DNA from: Gordonia polyisoprenivorans NBRC 16320 = JCM 10675
GTDB lineage: Bacteria > Actinomycetota > Actinomycetes > Mycobacteriales > Mycobacteriaceae
NCBI RefSeq assembly: GCF_000241325.1
Contig: NZ_BAEI01000091.1
Location: 1 to 64,000, forward strand
Length of the DNA: 64,000 nt
Direction of reading: 5' to 3'
Shown here piece after piece: positions 51,488 through 60,287 of this stretch (position 1 is the stretch's first letter; the number at the start of each line of letters is the position of its first letter). The notes under the pieces are model-generated. The model ran no database searches. It worked only from the letters and a program-made list of their open reading frames with translations, and was not told the DNA's origin. The position numbers and the translations under genes were made by a program.

Positions 51488-51524
51488 ACGGGCGGCCCGG
51501 GAGATTGTCTCCCGGGCCGCCCGT
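51488..51524. terminator. Strong bidirectional terminator between rbpA and ppm
   Basis: A 17-bp perfect stem (51488-51504 with 51508-51524, ACGGGCGGCCCGGGAGA and its complement) and a 3-base loop TTG, followed by CGTTCTGTCTGTCT on the plus strand. It sits between the rbpA repeats and the convergent ppm stop at 51548. Confidence 0.93.
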
Positions 51525-51547
51525 CGTTCTGTCTGTCTGGTGCGTCG

Positions 51548-52348
51548 TCAGCGCCGTACGCCGAGTTGGGCGAGCCGACTCTGCACACCCCAGCGGAACA
51601 CCTTGACGAAGGCCTCCGACATGACGCCACCGCTCATCTTCGACTGACCGATCTCGCGTTCGGTGAAGGTGATCGGAACCTCACGGACGTCGAAGCCCGT
51701 CTGGATCGATCGCCATGCCAGGTCGATCTGGAAGCAGTACCCGGCGGATTCGACGGTATCGAGGCTGATCTTCTCCAGCACCGCGCGGCGGTACGCGCGG
51801 TAACCGGCCGTAATGTCGTGGATTCCGGCACCGAGCGCGAGACGCGCGTAGGTGTTGGCGCCCCGCGACAGGATCTCACGCCGGCGCGGCCAGTTGACCA
51901 ATTCGCCACCCTTGACGTAGCGCGAGCCGATGACCAGGTCGGCGCCGTCGTTGATCGCCGCAAGCAGGGCGGGTAGTTGTTCGGGAGCGTGGCTGCCGTC
52001 GGCATCCATCTCGATGATGACCTCGTAGTCGCGTGCGAGCCCCCAGGCGAATCCGGCCAGGTAGGCCTTACCGAGTCCGTCCTTGTCGACCCGGTGCAGG
52101 ACGTGGATGCGGCCTGCGACGTCGGCGGCGGCCAACTCGTCGGCAACCTCACCGGTACCGTCCGGGCTGGAATCGTCGACGACGAGCACGTGGATGGCGC
52201 TCAGCGCGGTCTGCAGGCGACCGATGATGAGTGGCAGGTTCTCGCGCTCGTTGAAGGTCGGGATGACGACCAGCGCTTTCTCGCCGTCGGGCCCGACCAC
52301 GGTGGGTCGCTCGACACCACCGGCGGGCGATCGGTCACTGTTCGTCAC
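51548..52348 (-). CDS. ppm1: Polyprenol monophosphomannose synthase
   Basis: A 266-residue GT2-family glycosyltransferase. VVIPTFNERENLPLII, the VVDDSSPDGTG donor-binding segment, the DxD-like EMDADGSHAPEQ and the conserved GSRYVKGG and TAGYRAYRR motifs are present. It transfers mannose from GDP-mannose to polyprenyl phosphate on the inner membrane face, feeding lipoarabinomannan and protein mannosylation. It lacks membrane helices. GTG 52348 overlaps the lnt end by 14 bp (ATG 52387 is possible). In M. tuberculosis Lnt and Ppm are fused; here they are separate genes. Confidence 0.93.
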   Translation of the reverse strand: MTNSDRSPAGGVERPTVVGPDGEKALVVIPTFNERENLPLIIGRLQTALSAIHVLVVDDSSPDGTGEVADELAAADVAGRIHVLHRVDKDGLGKAYLAGFAWGLARDYEVIIEMDADGSHAPEQLPALLAAINDGADLVIGSRYVKGGELVNWPRRREILSRGANTYARLALGAGIHDITAGYRAYRRAVLEKISLDTVESAGYCFQIDLAWRSIQTGFDVREVPITFTEREIGQSKMSGGVMSEAFVKVFRWGVQSRLAQLGVRR

Positions 52349-54104
52349 CGGTGTACTCCTCCGACTTCTCCGGGGCGGTGCCGGCACCCTTGTGAGGCCG
52401 CACCGCCGTGAATCTCTGAGTGAACCTAGTACGCATTGCCACCGCGACCAAAAGCGCCACCACCGCGAGGAGCATCGCGATGCGTTCCGGCCATGCTCCC
52501 AGACGGGTGGCGATCGTCGTGGCGGAACTCAACGGAAGCCGGTCGGCGAGGATCGCCGGGGTGAAGATGTCCGATTCCGACGTCATCGATCCGTCTGGTT
52601 CGATGAGTGCGCTGACTCCGCTGGTCGCGGCCACGATCACGGCCCGACCGTGCTCGACCGCCCGGAATTGCGACATCGCGAGTTGCTGGTAGGTCATGTT
52701 CGTGCGACCGAACGTGGCGTTGTTGGTGGGTACGTACAGGATCTGGGCGCCCTGATCGACCGCGTCGCGTGCCGCCCGGTCGAAGGCGACCTCCCAACAC
52801 GTGGTGACCCCGACGGTGACGTCACCGGAACGTCCGGGCACGGTCAGCACCGACGGGCCGGTGCCGGGGCGGAAGTTGCCTGCCATGTCGGCGTAGGACG
52901 AGAACATCCGGAAGAACGGACGCCACGGCAGGTATTCGCCGAAGGGCTGGATGATGTGCTTGTCGTACCGCGCGATGGGGCCCCGGCTACCGTCCCAAAC
53001 CAGCACGGTGTTGGTCGGGCGACCGTCGGGTTCGACGATCAGCGTGCCCACCAGGATCGGTGCGCCCACGGCGTCGGAGGCCGCGGTGATCTCTGCGGCG
53101 GCGTCGGGGTTGTCCAGTGGATCGATGTCGGAGGCGTTCTCAGGCCACGCGACGAACGACGGTTGCTCGATGTGGCCGGCGTTGATCTCGTCGGCGAGCG
53201 CCATGGTTTCTCGGACGTGGTTGTCGAGGACGGCGCGCCGCTGGGCGTTGAACTCGAGTCCGAGTCGCGGCACATTGCCCTGAACTGCCGCGATCTGCGC
53301 CGAAGCACCCGATACGTTGCGGTCGACGGTGTCGGGCAGTAACGCGATCGCCGAGACCGGCGCGAGCAGGGCCAGGACGATGCCCAGTGCGGCGCCGCGG
53401 ACGACAGAGGATCGTGGGCCCATGCCGACGGCGGCGTCTCGGCGGGTGGCGAGCTGGATCACCCAGACCACCGATGCGCCGAACAGCGCAACCGCCCCGG
53501 ACACCCCGGGTGCCCCGAGGACCGACGCCAGCGGCAGCAACGGGCCGTCGACTTGACTGAATGCGGTTCGTCCCCAAGGGAATCCGCCGAAGGGAAACGA
53601 CGACCGCAGTCCCTCGACCAGCACCCACGACAGTGCGAACCACAGCGGCGGCACGGGCAGTCGCATCGTCAGCGTCGCGCACAGCCCGAACAGGGCCAGG
53701 TAGGCGGCGAGCGCGGCGGCGAGCGCCAACCACGGCAGGGGCCCGACGTACACACCGATCCAGGGCAGCAGGGGGACGAAGAACCCGACACCGTAGACGA
53801 AGCCGATCCAGGCCCCGGTCCGCGCGCGGGGACGCCCCTCGGCCAGCAGCCCGTAGAGCAGTCCGAGCGACACCACCGCCATGAACCACCAGTTGCGGGG
53901 TGGGAAGGCCGAGAACATGGCGAGCCCGGCCAGGGCGGCGAGGACGGTGCGTACCGCCCACAGCGTTCGGCGGTGTGCGGCGGGCGAGGCGGTGGTCCAA
54001 CGGTCGCGCAGCCGATCCCAGCGCCGCGGTGGGGACTGCTCGGTGCCGGCGGAGCGATCGGCATCGGTCCCGGGGACGGCGTCGGTTCCCGATGCCGGCG
54101 TCAC
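52335..54104 (-). CDS. lnt: Apolipoprotein N-acyltransferase
   Basis: A 589-residue membrane enzyme. An N-terminal block of about six helices (ALAGLAMFSAFPPRNWWFMAV onward, with FPFGGFPWGR) precedes a carbon-nitrogen-hydrolase domain. The catalytic triad is visible as Glu in WPENASD, Lys in YDKHIIQPFGEYLP and Cys in VGVTTCWEVAF. It N-acylates the lipid-modified Cys of lipoproteins. A final helix (IAMLLAVVALLVAVAM) closes the protein. GTG 54104 overlaps the amidohydrolase stop. It would act on lipoproteins such as the FKBP encoded at 31174. Confidence 0.93.
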   Translation of the reverse strand: MTPASGTDAVPGTDADRSAGTEQSPPRRWDRLRDRWTTASPAAHRRTLWAVRTVLAALAGLAMFSAFPPRNWWFMAVVSLGLLYGLLAEGRPRARTGAWIGFVYGVGFFVPLLPWIGVYVGPLPWLALAAALAAYLALFGLCATLTMRLPVPPLWFALSWVLVEGLRSSFPFGGFPWGRTAFSQVDGPLLPLASVLGAPGVSGAVALFGASVVWVIQLATRRDAAVGMGPRSSVVRGAALGIVLALLAPVSAIALLPDTVDRNVSGASAQIAAVQGNVPRLGLEFNAQRRAVLDNHVRETMALADEINAGHIEQPSFVAWPENASDIDPLDNPDAAAEITAASDAVGAPILVGTLIVEPDGRPTNTVLVWDGSRGPIARYDKHIIQPFGEYLPWRPFFRMFSSYADMAGNFRPGTGPSVLTVPGRSGDVTVGVTTCWEVAFDRAARDAVDQGAQILYVPTNNATFGRTNMTYQQLAMSQFRAVEHGRAVIVAATSGVSALIEPDGSMTSESDIFTPAILADRLPLSSATTIATRLGAWPERIAMLLAVVALLVAVAMRTRFTQRFTAVRPHKGAGTAPEKSEEYTGDEQ

Positions 54105-55729
54105 CAATCGCCTCCGTCGACGTCGTGGATGATCGAGCCGGCGCGGACGGTCCGCACGCATCGTGGCAGGCGGGCATCGGGTGAGACGTCGGGCAGCGCG
54201 GGTACGCGCGATCGCGGATCGGTCGACCACCGCTGCACCCCGGCGTGCGAGCCGGCGACCACGAGGTCGTCGGCTTCCCACACCGCATAGTCGGCACGCG
54301 CTCCGGGTTCCAGCGTGCCGGTCAGTCCGTCGTGCACACCGCCGGCGCGCCACGCGCCGCGTGTGCAGGCGCCGAATGCCGCCCGCGCCGAGATCGCCGA
54401 CGACGCCCGATGTGGGTGCACCGCAGCTCGGATGGTTGCCCACGGATCGATCGCCGTCACCGGCGAATCGGAGGAAAACGAGAGTGCCACACCGGCTTTG
54501 GCGAGCATTGCAAAGTCGTTGAGGCCGTCGGCGCGAGGCCCGAGCCGTTGGGCATACAGCCGTTCACGTCCACCCCATTCGGCGTCGAACAGCGGCTGCA
54601 TGCTCGCGATCACTCCGCAGCGGGCCAGGATCGCGGCGTCGGTGGCGTCGGTCATCTCGACGTGTTCGAGCCGATGGGCGCAGCGTGCCAGAGCCGGTGT
54701 GCCGAGTTCGTCGGCGACCGAGGCGAACGCGGCGACGACGGCCTTGGTCGCGGCGTCACCGATCACATGGAAGCCTGCCTGCGCGCCCGCCAGCGTGCAG
54801 GCGTGGATGTGCGTCCGGATGGTCTCGGGTTCGAGATAGTTGATGCCGCTGGTGTCCGGATCGTCGGTATATGGCTCCCGCAACCACGCGGTGTGCGAGC
54901 CGAGAGCGCCATCGACGAACAGATCCCCGGCCAGCCCGTCGGCGCGGGTGATGGAGAGCAGCTCGGCGGCATGCTCGGCGTCCTGCGCCGCCTGCCCCCA
55001 ATAGCGGCGCACCTCCACCGGGTGGTCGAGGTCGGCCAGGGCGAGGAAATCGTCGAGGCCGGCGATCTCGGGTCCGCCGTTCTCGTGCACCGCCACCACT
55101 CCGGCGGCGGCCGCGGCGTCGAGTGCCCGGCGCTGCCACCGGGCGCGGGTCGCCGGGGTCACCAGTGTACGGGCAGCGGCACGCACGAGGTGGTGTGCCT
55201 GGGCGACGAGCGGCGCATCGGGGTCGTACCCCTCGGCGGCGTCGAGGTCGGTGACCAGCCGGCGCAGCGCGGTGGAGGCGACCGCCGAGTGCTCGTCGAT
55301 GCGCGCGAGGTAGACCGGGCGGTGACCGACGACGTCGTCGATCTCGGCTGTCATGGGAAACCTGCGGTCATCCGGATCGACGCCCGCCCAGGTGGAATCG
55401 TCCCACCCGAGCCCCCAGATCAGCTCGTTCTCGTCGGCTCCGTCCGCGGCGGCCGCGAGGCGTGCGAGACAGTCGGTACGGCTGGTGGACTCACTCAGCG
55501 TCAATCCGTCCAGGGCGAGTCCGGTCGACGTCAGATGCACATGGGAATCAACGAAGGCGGGTGCGACGAAACGCCCGGCCAGATCCATGATCCGGGCATC
55601 GGGGTGCAGGGCTCGGCCCACGGCGTCGGAGCCGACCCACGTCACGACGCCGTCGGTGACGGCGAGCGCGGTCGCGTCGGGAACGCTCGATGAATAGACG
55701 AGTCCGCCGAGCAGGAGTTCGGTAGCCAC
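54101..55729 (-). CDS. Amidohydrolase, YtcJ-like metal-dependent hydrolase
   Basis: A 542-residue amidohydrolase. It has the beta-sandwich start ELLLGGLVYSS..ATALAVTDGVVTWVGSD, the metal-site motif DSHVHLTSTG (compare H-x-H), ENGGPEI, GFHVIGDAATKAVVAAF with a metal His, HRLEHVEMTD and a late SFSSDSPVTAIDPW Asp. YtcJ-type enzymes hydrolyse N-acyl or amide bonds; substrate unknown. It is conserved between fxsA and lnt in related genomes by my recollection, suggesting a stable operon instead of chance proximity. Confidence 0.9.
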   Translation of the reverse strand: MATELLLGGLVYSSSVPDATALAVTDGVVTWVGSDAVGRALHPDARIMDLAGRFVAPAFVDSHVHLTSTGLALDGLTLSESTSRTDCLARLAAAADGADENELIWGLGWDDSTWAGVDPDDRRFPMTAEIDDVVGHRPVYLARIDEHSAVASTALRRLVTDLDAAEGYDPDAPLVAQAHHLVRAAARTLVTPATRARWQRRALDAAAAAGVVAVHENGGPEIAGLDDFLALADLDHPVEVRRYWGQAAQDAEHAAELLSITRADGLAGDLFVDGALGSHTAWLREPYTDDPDTSGINYLEPETIRTHIHACTLAGAQAGFHVIGDAATKAVVAAFASVADELGTPALARCAHRLEHVEMTDATDAAILARCGVIASMQPLFDAEWGGRERLYAQRLGPRADGLNDFAMLAKAGVALSFSSDSPVTAIDPWATIRAAVHPHRASSAISARAAFGACTRGAWRAGGVHDGLTGTLEPGARADYAVWEADDLVVAGSHAGVQRWSTDPRSRVPALPDVSPDARLPRCVRTVRAGSIIHDVDGGDW

Positions 55730-55816
55730 GATCGTCCAGTGTGCCCTGAGTGGGGTCGGCAGGTGTCGGGGGGTTTGGTGCGGTGCGGATCGAGGCGACG
55801 GCGGTCGGCGCGGTGA

Positions 55817-56323
55817 TCAGTGTCCGGGCGGCAGCTGCCGGTCGCCGGCCGGGGTGGCACCTGCATGCGCCGGGTCGCCGGGAGCAGGCGAATCGACGAC
55901 GGTGCCGTCGATGACGGTGCCACGTCGGAAACCCGAGGTCGCATAGATTCCGGCGCGATCCATCGCCACCACGAGACGGCGGGCGCCGAACGCGGTCACC
56001 GCGGGCCGGACCAGGCGCCGGGTGGGCGGTGCGAGCAGCACGATGCCGGCCAGTGTGGAGACCACGCCGGGAATGATCAGCAGGATCGAGGATCCGGCCA
56101 TGATGGCGGTGTCGGCGAGTGGTGCCCGGGCGTCGACCTCATTGCGGGAGGCGCGCCGGAGTTCGCCGAAGACCTTCGCACCCTGCCAGCGCAGCATGAG
56201 GAAGCCGACGACGGCCGCGGCGATGGTGATGAGCACCGCCCACCCGAAGCCGAGGGTCATGGTCATCGCCACGAACACGCCGATCTCGACGGCGAGATAG
56301 AGCAGGGCATACGCGAGTCGCAT
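55817..56323 (-). CDS. fxsA: FxsA family membrane protein
   Basis: A 168-residue protein with two pairs of helices (LAYALLYLAVEIGVFVAMT, AVLITIAAAVVGFLMLR, and SSILLIIPGVVSTLAGIVLLAP). FxsA hallmarks are WQGAKVFGELRRASRNEVDA and PTRRLVR. FxsA of E. coli modulates exclusion of phage T7 by F plasmid; the general role is unknown. The ATG at 56323 (CAACGAAAGG ahead) is preferred over an in-frame upstream ATG with no homology. The Pro/Gly-rich tail is unconserved. Confidence 0.9.
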   Translation of the reverse strand: MRLAYALLYLAVEIGVFVAMTMTLGFGWAVLITIAAAVVGFLMLRWQGAKVFGELRRASRNEVDARAPLADTAIMAGSSILLIIPGVVSTLAGIVLLAPPTRRLVRPAVTAFGARRLVVAMDRAGIYATSGFRRGTVIDGTVVDSPAPGDPAHAGATPAGDRQLPPGH

Positions 56324-56427
56324 GAGTCGGCCTTTCGTTGCGTGTCTGTACCGCTCAACGAACGAGGCGCCGGTTTTGCTCCGCAACCCGGGCCCACCGA
56401 CTCTGGGAAAACACTGAGAAATCCGCG

Positions 56428-59400
56428 CTACTCCCCGTCGCGCCCCTCGATGTCACCCTCGGTCTGCAGATACACCGCCCGGAGGTCGTCGAGCATCTGC
56501 GCCGGGGGCTCGTGCCACATATCGCGCTCGACGGCTTCGAGGAGGCGTTCGGCGATGCCGTGCAGCGCCCACGGGTTCGACTCGGCCATGAACTTCTGAT
56601 TGTGCTCGTCGAGGACGTAGGACTCGGTGAGCTTTTCATACATCCAGTCGGCGACGACGTCGGTGGTGGCGTCGTAGCCGAAGAGATAGTCGACGGTGGC
56701 CGCCATCTCGAAGGCACCCTTGTATCCGTGGCGCTGCATCGCCGAGATCCACCGCGGGTTCACCACGCGCGCCCGGAACACGCGACTGGTCTCTTCGGAG
56801 AGTGTGCGTGTACGCACCGCGTCCGGGCGGGTGGAGTCGCCGATGTAGGCCTCCGGGGAGCGTCCCGTCAATGCGCGCACCGTCGCGACCATGCCGCCGT
56901 GGTACTGGAAATAGTCATCGGAGTCGGCGATGTCGTGCTCGCGGGTGTCGGTGTTCTTGGCGGCCACCGAGATCCGCCGATACGCGCTGCGCATGTCGTC
57001 GACCGCCGGGATGCCCGACAGGTCGCGCCCATAGGCGTACCCACCCCATTCGGTGTAGACCCGTGCCAGATCGTCGTCGGTGCGCCAGTCCCGCGAATCG
57101 ATCAGTTGGAGCAGACCCGCACCGTAGGTCCCCGGTTTGGAACCGAAGATACGGGTGGTGGCCCGACGCCGGTCGCCGTGCTCGGCCAGTGCGGCACGGG
57201 CATGGGCCGCAACGAAATTGGAGTCATCGGGTTCGTCGGCGTCGGCGGCGAGGGCGACGGCGTCGTCGAGCATGGTGACCACGTGGGGGAATGCGTCGCG
57301 GAAGAAGCCGGAGATGCGGACGGTCACGTCGATCCGGGGCCGGCCGAGTTCGGCGAGGCCGATCAGTTCGAGCGCCGACACCCGGCGCGAGGCCTCGTCC
57401 CAGACGGGCATCACGCCGAGCAGCGCGAGCACCTCGGCGATGTCGTCGCCCGAGGTGCGCATCGCACTGGTGCCCCACACCGACAGCCCGACCGACGCGG
57501 GGTATTCGCCGTGGTCGCCGAGGTAGCGCTCGAGCAGGGAATCGGCCATCGCCCGCCCGGTCTCCCACGCGAGGCGCGACGGTACGGCCTTGGGGTCGAC
57601 CGAATAGAAGTTGCGGCCGGTGGGCAGCACGTTGATCAGACCACGCAGCGGCGATCCGCTGGGACCGGCCGGGATGAACCCACCGTCGAGGGCGTGCAGC
57701 ACGCGCGGGATCTCCCCGGAGGTCTGTCGCAGCCGCGGGACGACCTCGGTGGCCGCGAAGCGCAGGATGTCGGCGACCGCGGGCGGATGCCCGGTGGCCA
57801 CCTCGGCGACGGTCTGTTCCGACCAGTCCCCCGCCGCACACGACTGTACGAGCTCGCGGGCGAGGTGTTCGACGGCGTCGACGTCGGTGCGCGCGGCTTC
57901 GCCGCTGCCCTCGGTCAGGCCCAGGGCCTCACGCAGTCCCGGGAGGGCCGCCGTCCCGCCCCACAGCTGTCGGGCGCGCAGCATGGCGAGTACGAGGTCG
58001 ACCTCGTGCTCGTCGGCGGGAGCCTGTCCCAGCACATGCAGTCCGTCGCGGATCTGCACGTCCTTGATCTCACAGAGCCAGCCGTCGACATGCAGGAGCA
58101 TGTCGTCGAAGACCTCTTCGTCGGGGCGCTCGGTCAGCCCGAGATCCTGATGCATCTGCGCCGCGGTGAGCAACGTCCAGATCTGCTGACGGATGGCCGG
58201 CAGCTTGGCCGGATCGAGGGTGGAGATGTTGGCGTGCTCGTCGAGGAGTTGCTCGAGACGGGCGATGTCACCGTAGGACTCGGCGCGCGCCATCGGCGGG
58301 ATCAGGTGATCGACGAGCACCGCATGGGCGCGTCGCTTGGCCTGGGTGCCCTCGCCGGGATCGTTGACGAGGAAGGGGTACACCAGCGGCAGATCGCCGA
58401 GGGCGGCATCGGTTCCGCAGTCCGAGGACATGCCGAGTGTCTTACCGGGCAACCATTCCAGGTTGCCGTGTTTGCCGATGTGCACCACCGCGTCAGCGCC
58501 GAAGCCGGGGATGTCGCCCGCTCGCCCCGCCCGCCCGGCGACCCAGCGATACGACGCCAGATAGTGGTGCGACGGTGGCAGATCCGGGTCATGATAGATC
58601 GCGACCGGATTCTCCCCGAATCCGCGCGGTGGCTGCACCATGATCGCGGTGTTGCCGAAAACCAGTGCGGCGATGACGATGTCACCGTCCGGATTGGTCG
58701 AGCGGTCGACGAACAACTCCCCCGGCGGCGGCCCCCAGTGTCTCGTCACAGCCTCACGCAACGCAGCGGGCAGCGTCGCGAACCAACGCGTGTAGTCCGC
58801 CGGCGACACCCGAATCGGGTTGGCGGCCAACGACTCCTCGGTCAGCCAATCGGCATCCTGACCGCCCGCGGCGATGATCGCATGGATCAGCGCATCGGAA
58901 TCGTCCTCGGCCAGACCGGGAATGGCGTCCGGGCCGGATTCCGGGCCGATGTCGTATCCCGCGTCGCGCATTGCCCGCAGCAACGACACCAGACTGCGCG
59001 GGGTGTCGAGGCCCACGGCGTTGCCGATGCGGGCGTGCTTGGTCGGATACGCCGAGAGCATCAACGCGATACGACGTCGGGCCGCGGGGGTGTGGCGCAG
59101 CCGGGCATGGGCCGCGGCGATGCCGGCGACCCGTGCGCATCGCTCCGGATCGGGACGATAGGTGGGCAGCCCGTTCTCGTCGAATTCCTTGAACGAGAAC
59201 GGCACCGTGATGATCCGGCCGTCGAACTCGGGCACGGCGACCTGGGTGGCGACATCGAGCGGCGAGAGCCCGTCGTCGTTGGCGTCCCAGTCGGCCCGCG
59301 AGGACGTGAGGCACAGGCCCTGCATGATCGGGATATCGAGGGCGGCAAGGCGTTCGATGTTCCAGGCATCGTCGTCACCGCCCGCCGACGCGGTGGCCGG

Positions 59401-60084
59401 GGTGGCGCCGCCGGCCGCGAGGACGGTGACGACGAGCGTGTCGGCGGTACCGAGCAGCTCGATGAGGTCGTCGGGAGCGGTGCGCAGCGACGCACAGAAC
59501 ACCGGCAGTGCGCGGGCGCCGGCGTCCTCGATGGCGCGGCACAACGCGTCGATGTAGGCGGTGTTGCCGGCCAGATGCTGCGCCCGGTAGTAGAGCACGG
59601 CGATCGTCGAAGTCGACCCGTCGTGGCCCGCGTTGGCAACGTCGGCGCGCGCAGTGCCGGAGCGATCGAGGATTCCCCATGCGGGGGTCTGCGCGGGCGG
59701 ATCGAAGCCGAGGCCGGTGAGCAGCAGTGTGTCGGAGAGGAAGTTGTGCAGGTTCTCCAGATTGCTCACGCCCCCCGCCGCGAGGTAGTTGTGGGCCTGC
59801 TGGGCGACTCCGGCGGGAACGGTGGAGCACGCCATCAGATCGGGGTCGGGCTGCTGCTCACCGGACAGGACGACGACCGGGCGACCGGCGGCCAGTACAG
59901 CTTCCAGCCCGTCCTCCCACGCGCGGCGCCCACCGAGGATCCGGACGACGACGATGTCCGCCGGCGCAACCAGATCGGCGATGTCGTCGACCAGCAGCCG
60001 CGACGGATTGGCGATCGCATAGTCGGCGGCCGCGGCATGGGCGGTGATGAGGTCGGTGTCGGAGGTCGACAGCAACAGGATCAT
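56428..60084 (-). CDS. cobN: Cobaltochelatase subunit CobN
   Basis: A 1218-residue large subunit of the aerobic, ATP-dependent cobalt chelatase that inserts Co2+ into hydrogenobyrinic acid a,c-diamide. Conserved segments include HIGKHGNLEWLPGKTLGMS, LVNDPGEGTQAKRRAHAVLVDHLIPPM, RASGFFRD-like ISGFFRDAFP and ATVDYLFGYDATTDVV. Its partners CobS and CobT, or ChlI/ChlD-type proteins, are not in the window. The ATG at 60084 lies after a cobalamin riboswitch with a hairpin next to the ribosome site, so B12 should switch it off. A 1269-codon antisense open frame is an artefact of codon bias. Confidence 0.97.
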   Translation of the reverse strand: MILLLSTSDTDLITAHAAAADYAIANPSRLLVDDIADLVAPADIVVVRILGGRRAWEDGLEAVLAAGRPVVVLSGEQQPDPDLMACSTVPAGVAQQAHNYLAAGGVSNLENLHNFLSDTLLLTGLGFDPPAQTPAWGILDRSGTARADVANAGHDGSTSTIAVLYYRAQHLAGNTAYIDALCRAIEDAGARALPVFCASLRTAPDDLIELLGTADTLVVTVLAAGGATPATASAGGDDDAWNIERLAALDIPIMQGLCLTSSRADWDANDDGLSPLDVATQVAVPEFDGRIITVPFSFKEFDENGLPTYRPDPERCARVAGIAAAHARLRHTPAARRRIALMLSAYPTKHARIGNAVGLDTPRSLVSLLRAMRDAGYDIGPESGPDAIPGLAEDDSDALIHAIIAAGGQDADWLTEESLAANPIRVSPADYTRWFATLPAALREAVTRHWGPPPGELFVDRSTNPDGDIVIAALVFGNTAIMVQPPRGFGENPVAIYHDPDLPPSHHYLASYRWVAGRAGRAGDIPGFGADAVVHIGKHGNLEWLPGKTLGMSSDCGTDAALGDLPLVYPFLVNDPGEGTQAKRRAHAVLVDHLIPPMARAESYGDIARLEQLLDEHANISTLDPAKLPAIRQQIWTLLTAAQMHQDLGLTERPDEEVFDDMLLHVDGWLCEIKDVQIRDGLHVLGQAPADEHEVDLVLAMLRARQLWGGTAALPGLREALGLTEGSGEAARTDVDAVEHLARELVQSCAAGDWSEQTVAEVATGHPPAVADILRFAATEVVPRLRQTSGEIPRVLHALDGGFIPAGPSGSPLRGLINVLPTGRNFYSVDPKAVPSRLAWETGRAMADSLLERYLGDHGEYPASVGLSVWGTSAMRTSGDDIAEVLALLGVMPVWDEASRRVSALELIGLAELGRPRIDVTVRISGFFRDAFPHVVTMLDDAVALAADADEPDDSNFVAAHARAALAEHGDRRRATTRIFGSKPGTYGAGLLQLIDSRDWRTDDDLARVYTEWGGYAYGRDLSGIPAVDDMRSAYRRISVAAKNTDTREHDIADSDDYFQYHGGMVATVRALTGRSPEAYIGDSTRPDAVRTRTLSEETSRVFRARVVNPRWISAMQRHGYKGAFEMAATVDYLFGYDATTDVVADWMYEKLTESYVLDEHNQKFMAESNPWALHGIAERLLEAVERDMWHEPPAQMLDDLRAVYLQTEGDIEGRDGE

Positions 60085-60095
60085 GAGAACTCCTC

Positions 60096-60115
60096 ACCGG
60101 GGTGGCGCGCCCGGT
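60096..60115 (-). promoter_or_regulatory. Hairpin adjoining the cobN ribosome site
   Basis: On the minus strand ACCGGG (60115-60110) and CCCGGT (60101-60096) form a 6-bp stem directly next to GAGGAG (60095-60090), 5 bases before the ATG. It is the likely expression platform of the upstream cobalamin aptamer; the exact switch is inferred. Confidence 0.5.
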
Positions 60116-60120
60116 CGTGT

Positions 60121-60242
60121 GGTCGGGGTGCCCAGCGACAGGTCTGACTCCGGGCGCATCCGTGGACACCCCCGACACAGTGGCGCGACCGCGCCGGAAT
60201 CACACCGGCTTCTGACGCACTGGACGTGTGGTTGGAGCCTAG
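60121..60242 (-). promoter_or_regulatory. Cobalamin (B12) riboswitch upstream of cobN
   Basis: On the minus strand the conserved core reads CCGGTGTGATTCCGGCGCGG followed by the B12 box CGCGCCACTGTG, then GGAGTCAGACC. Stems such as CCGG/CCGG and the B12 box are at the expected spacing. It is oriented toward cobN (start 60084). Cobalamin binding usually blocks the ribosome site or ends transcription, lowering synthesis of B12 genes. Edges are approximate. Divergent cobG probably starts its transcript outside the aptamer. Confidence 0.9.
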
Positions 60243-60287
60243 TGCAGGCGCCGTGGGCGGCCCACACCCGCGTCTACGCTGGATCCC

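Noticed and set aside
56338..60147. A 1269-codon open frame antisense to cobN
   Set aside because: It mirrors cobN codon structure in high-GC DNA and its translation has no recognisable domain.
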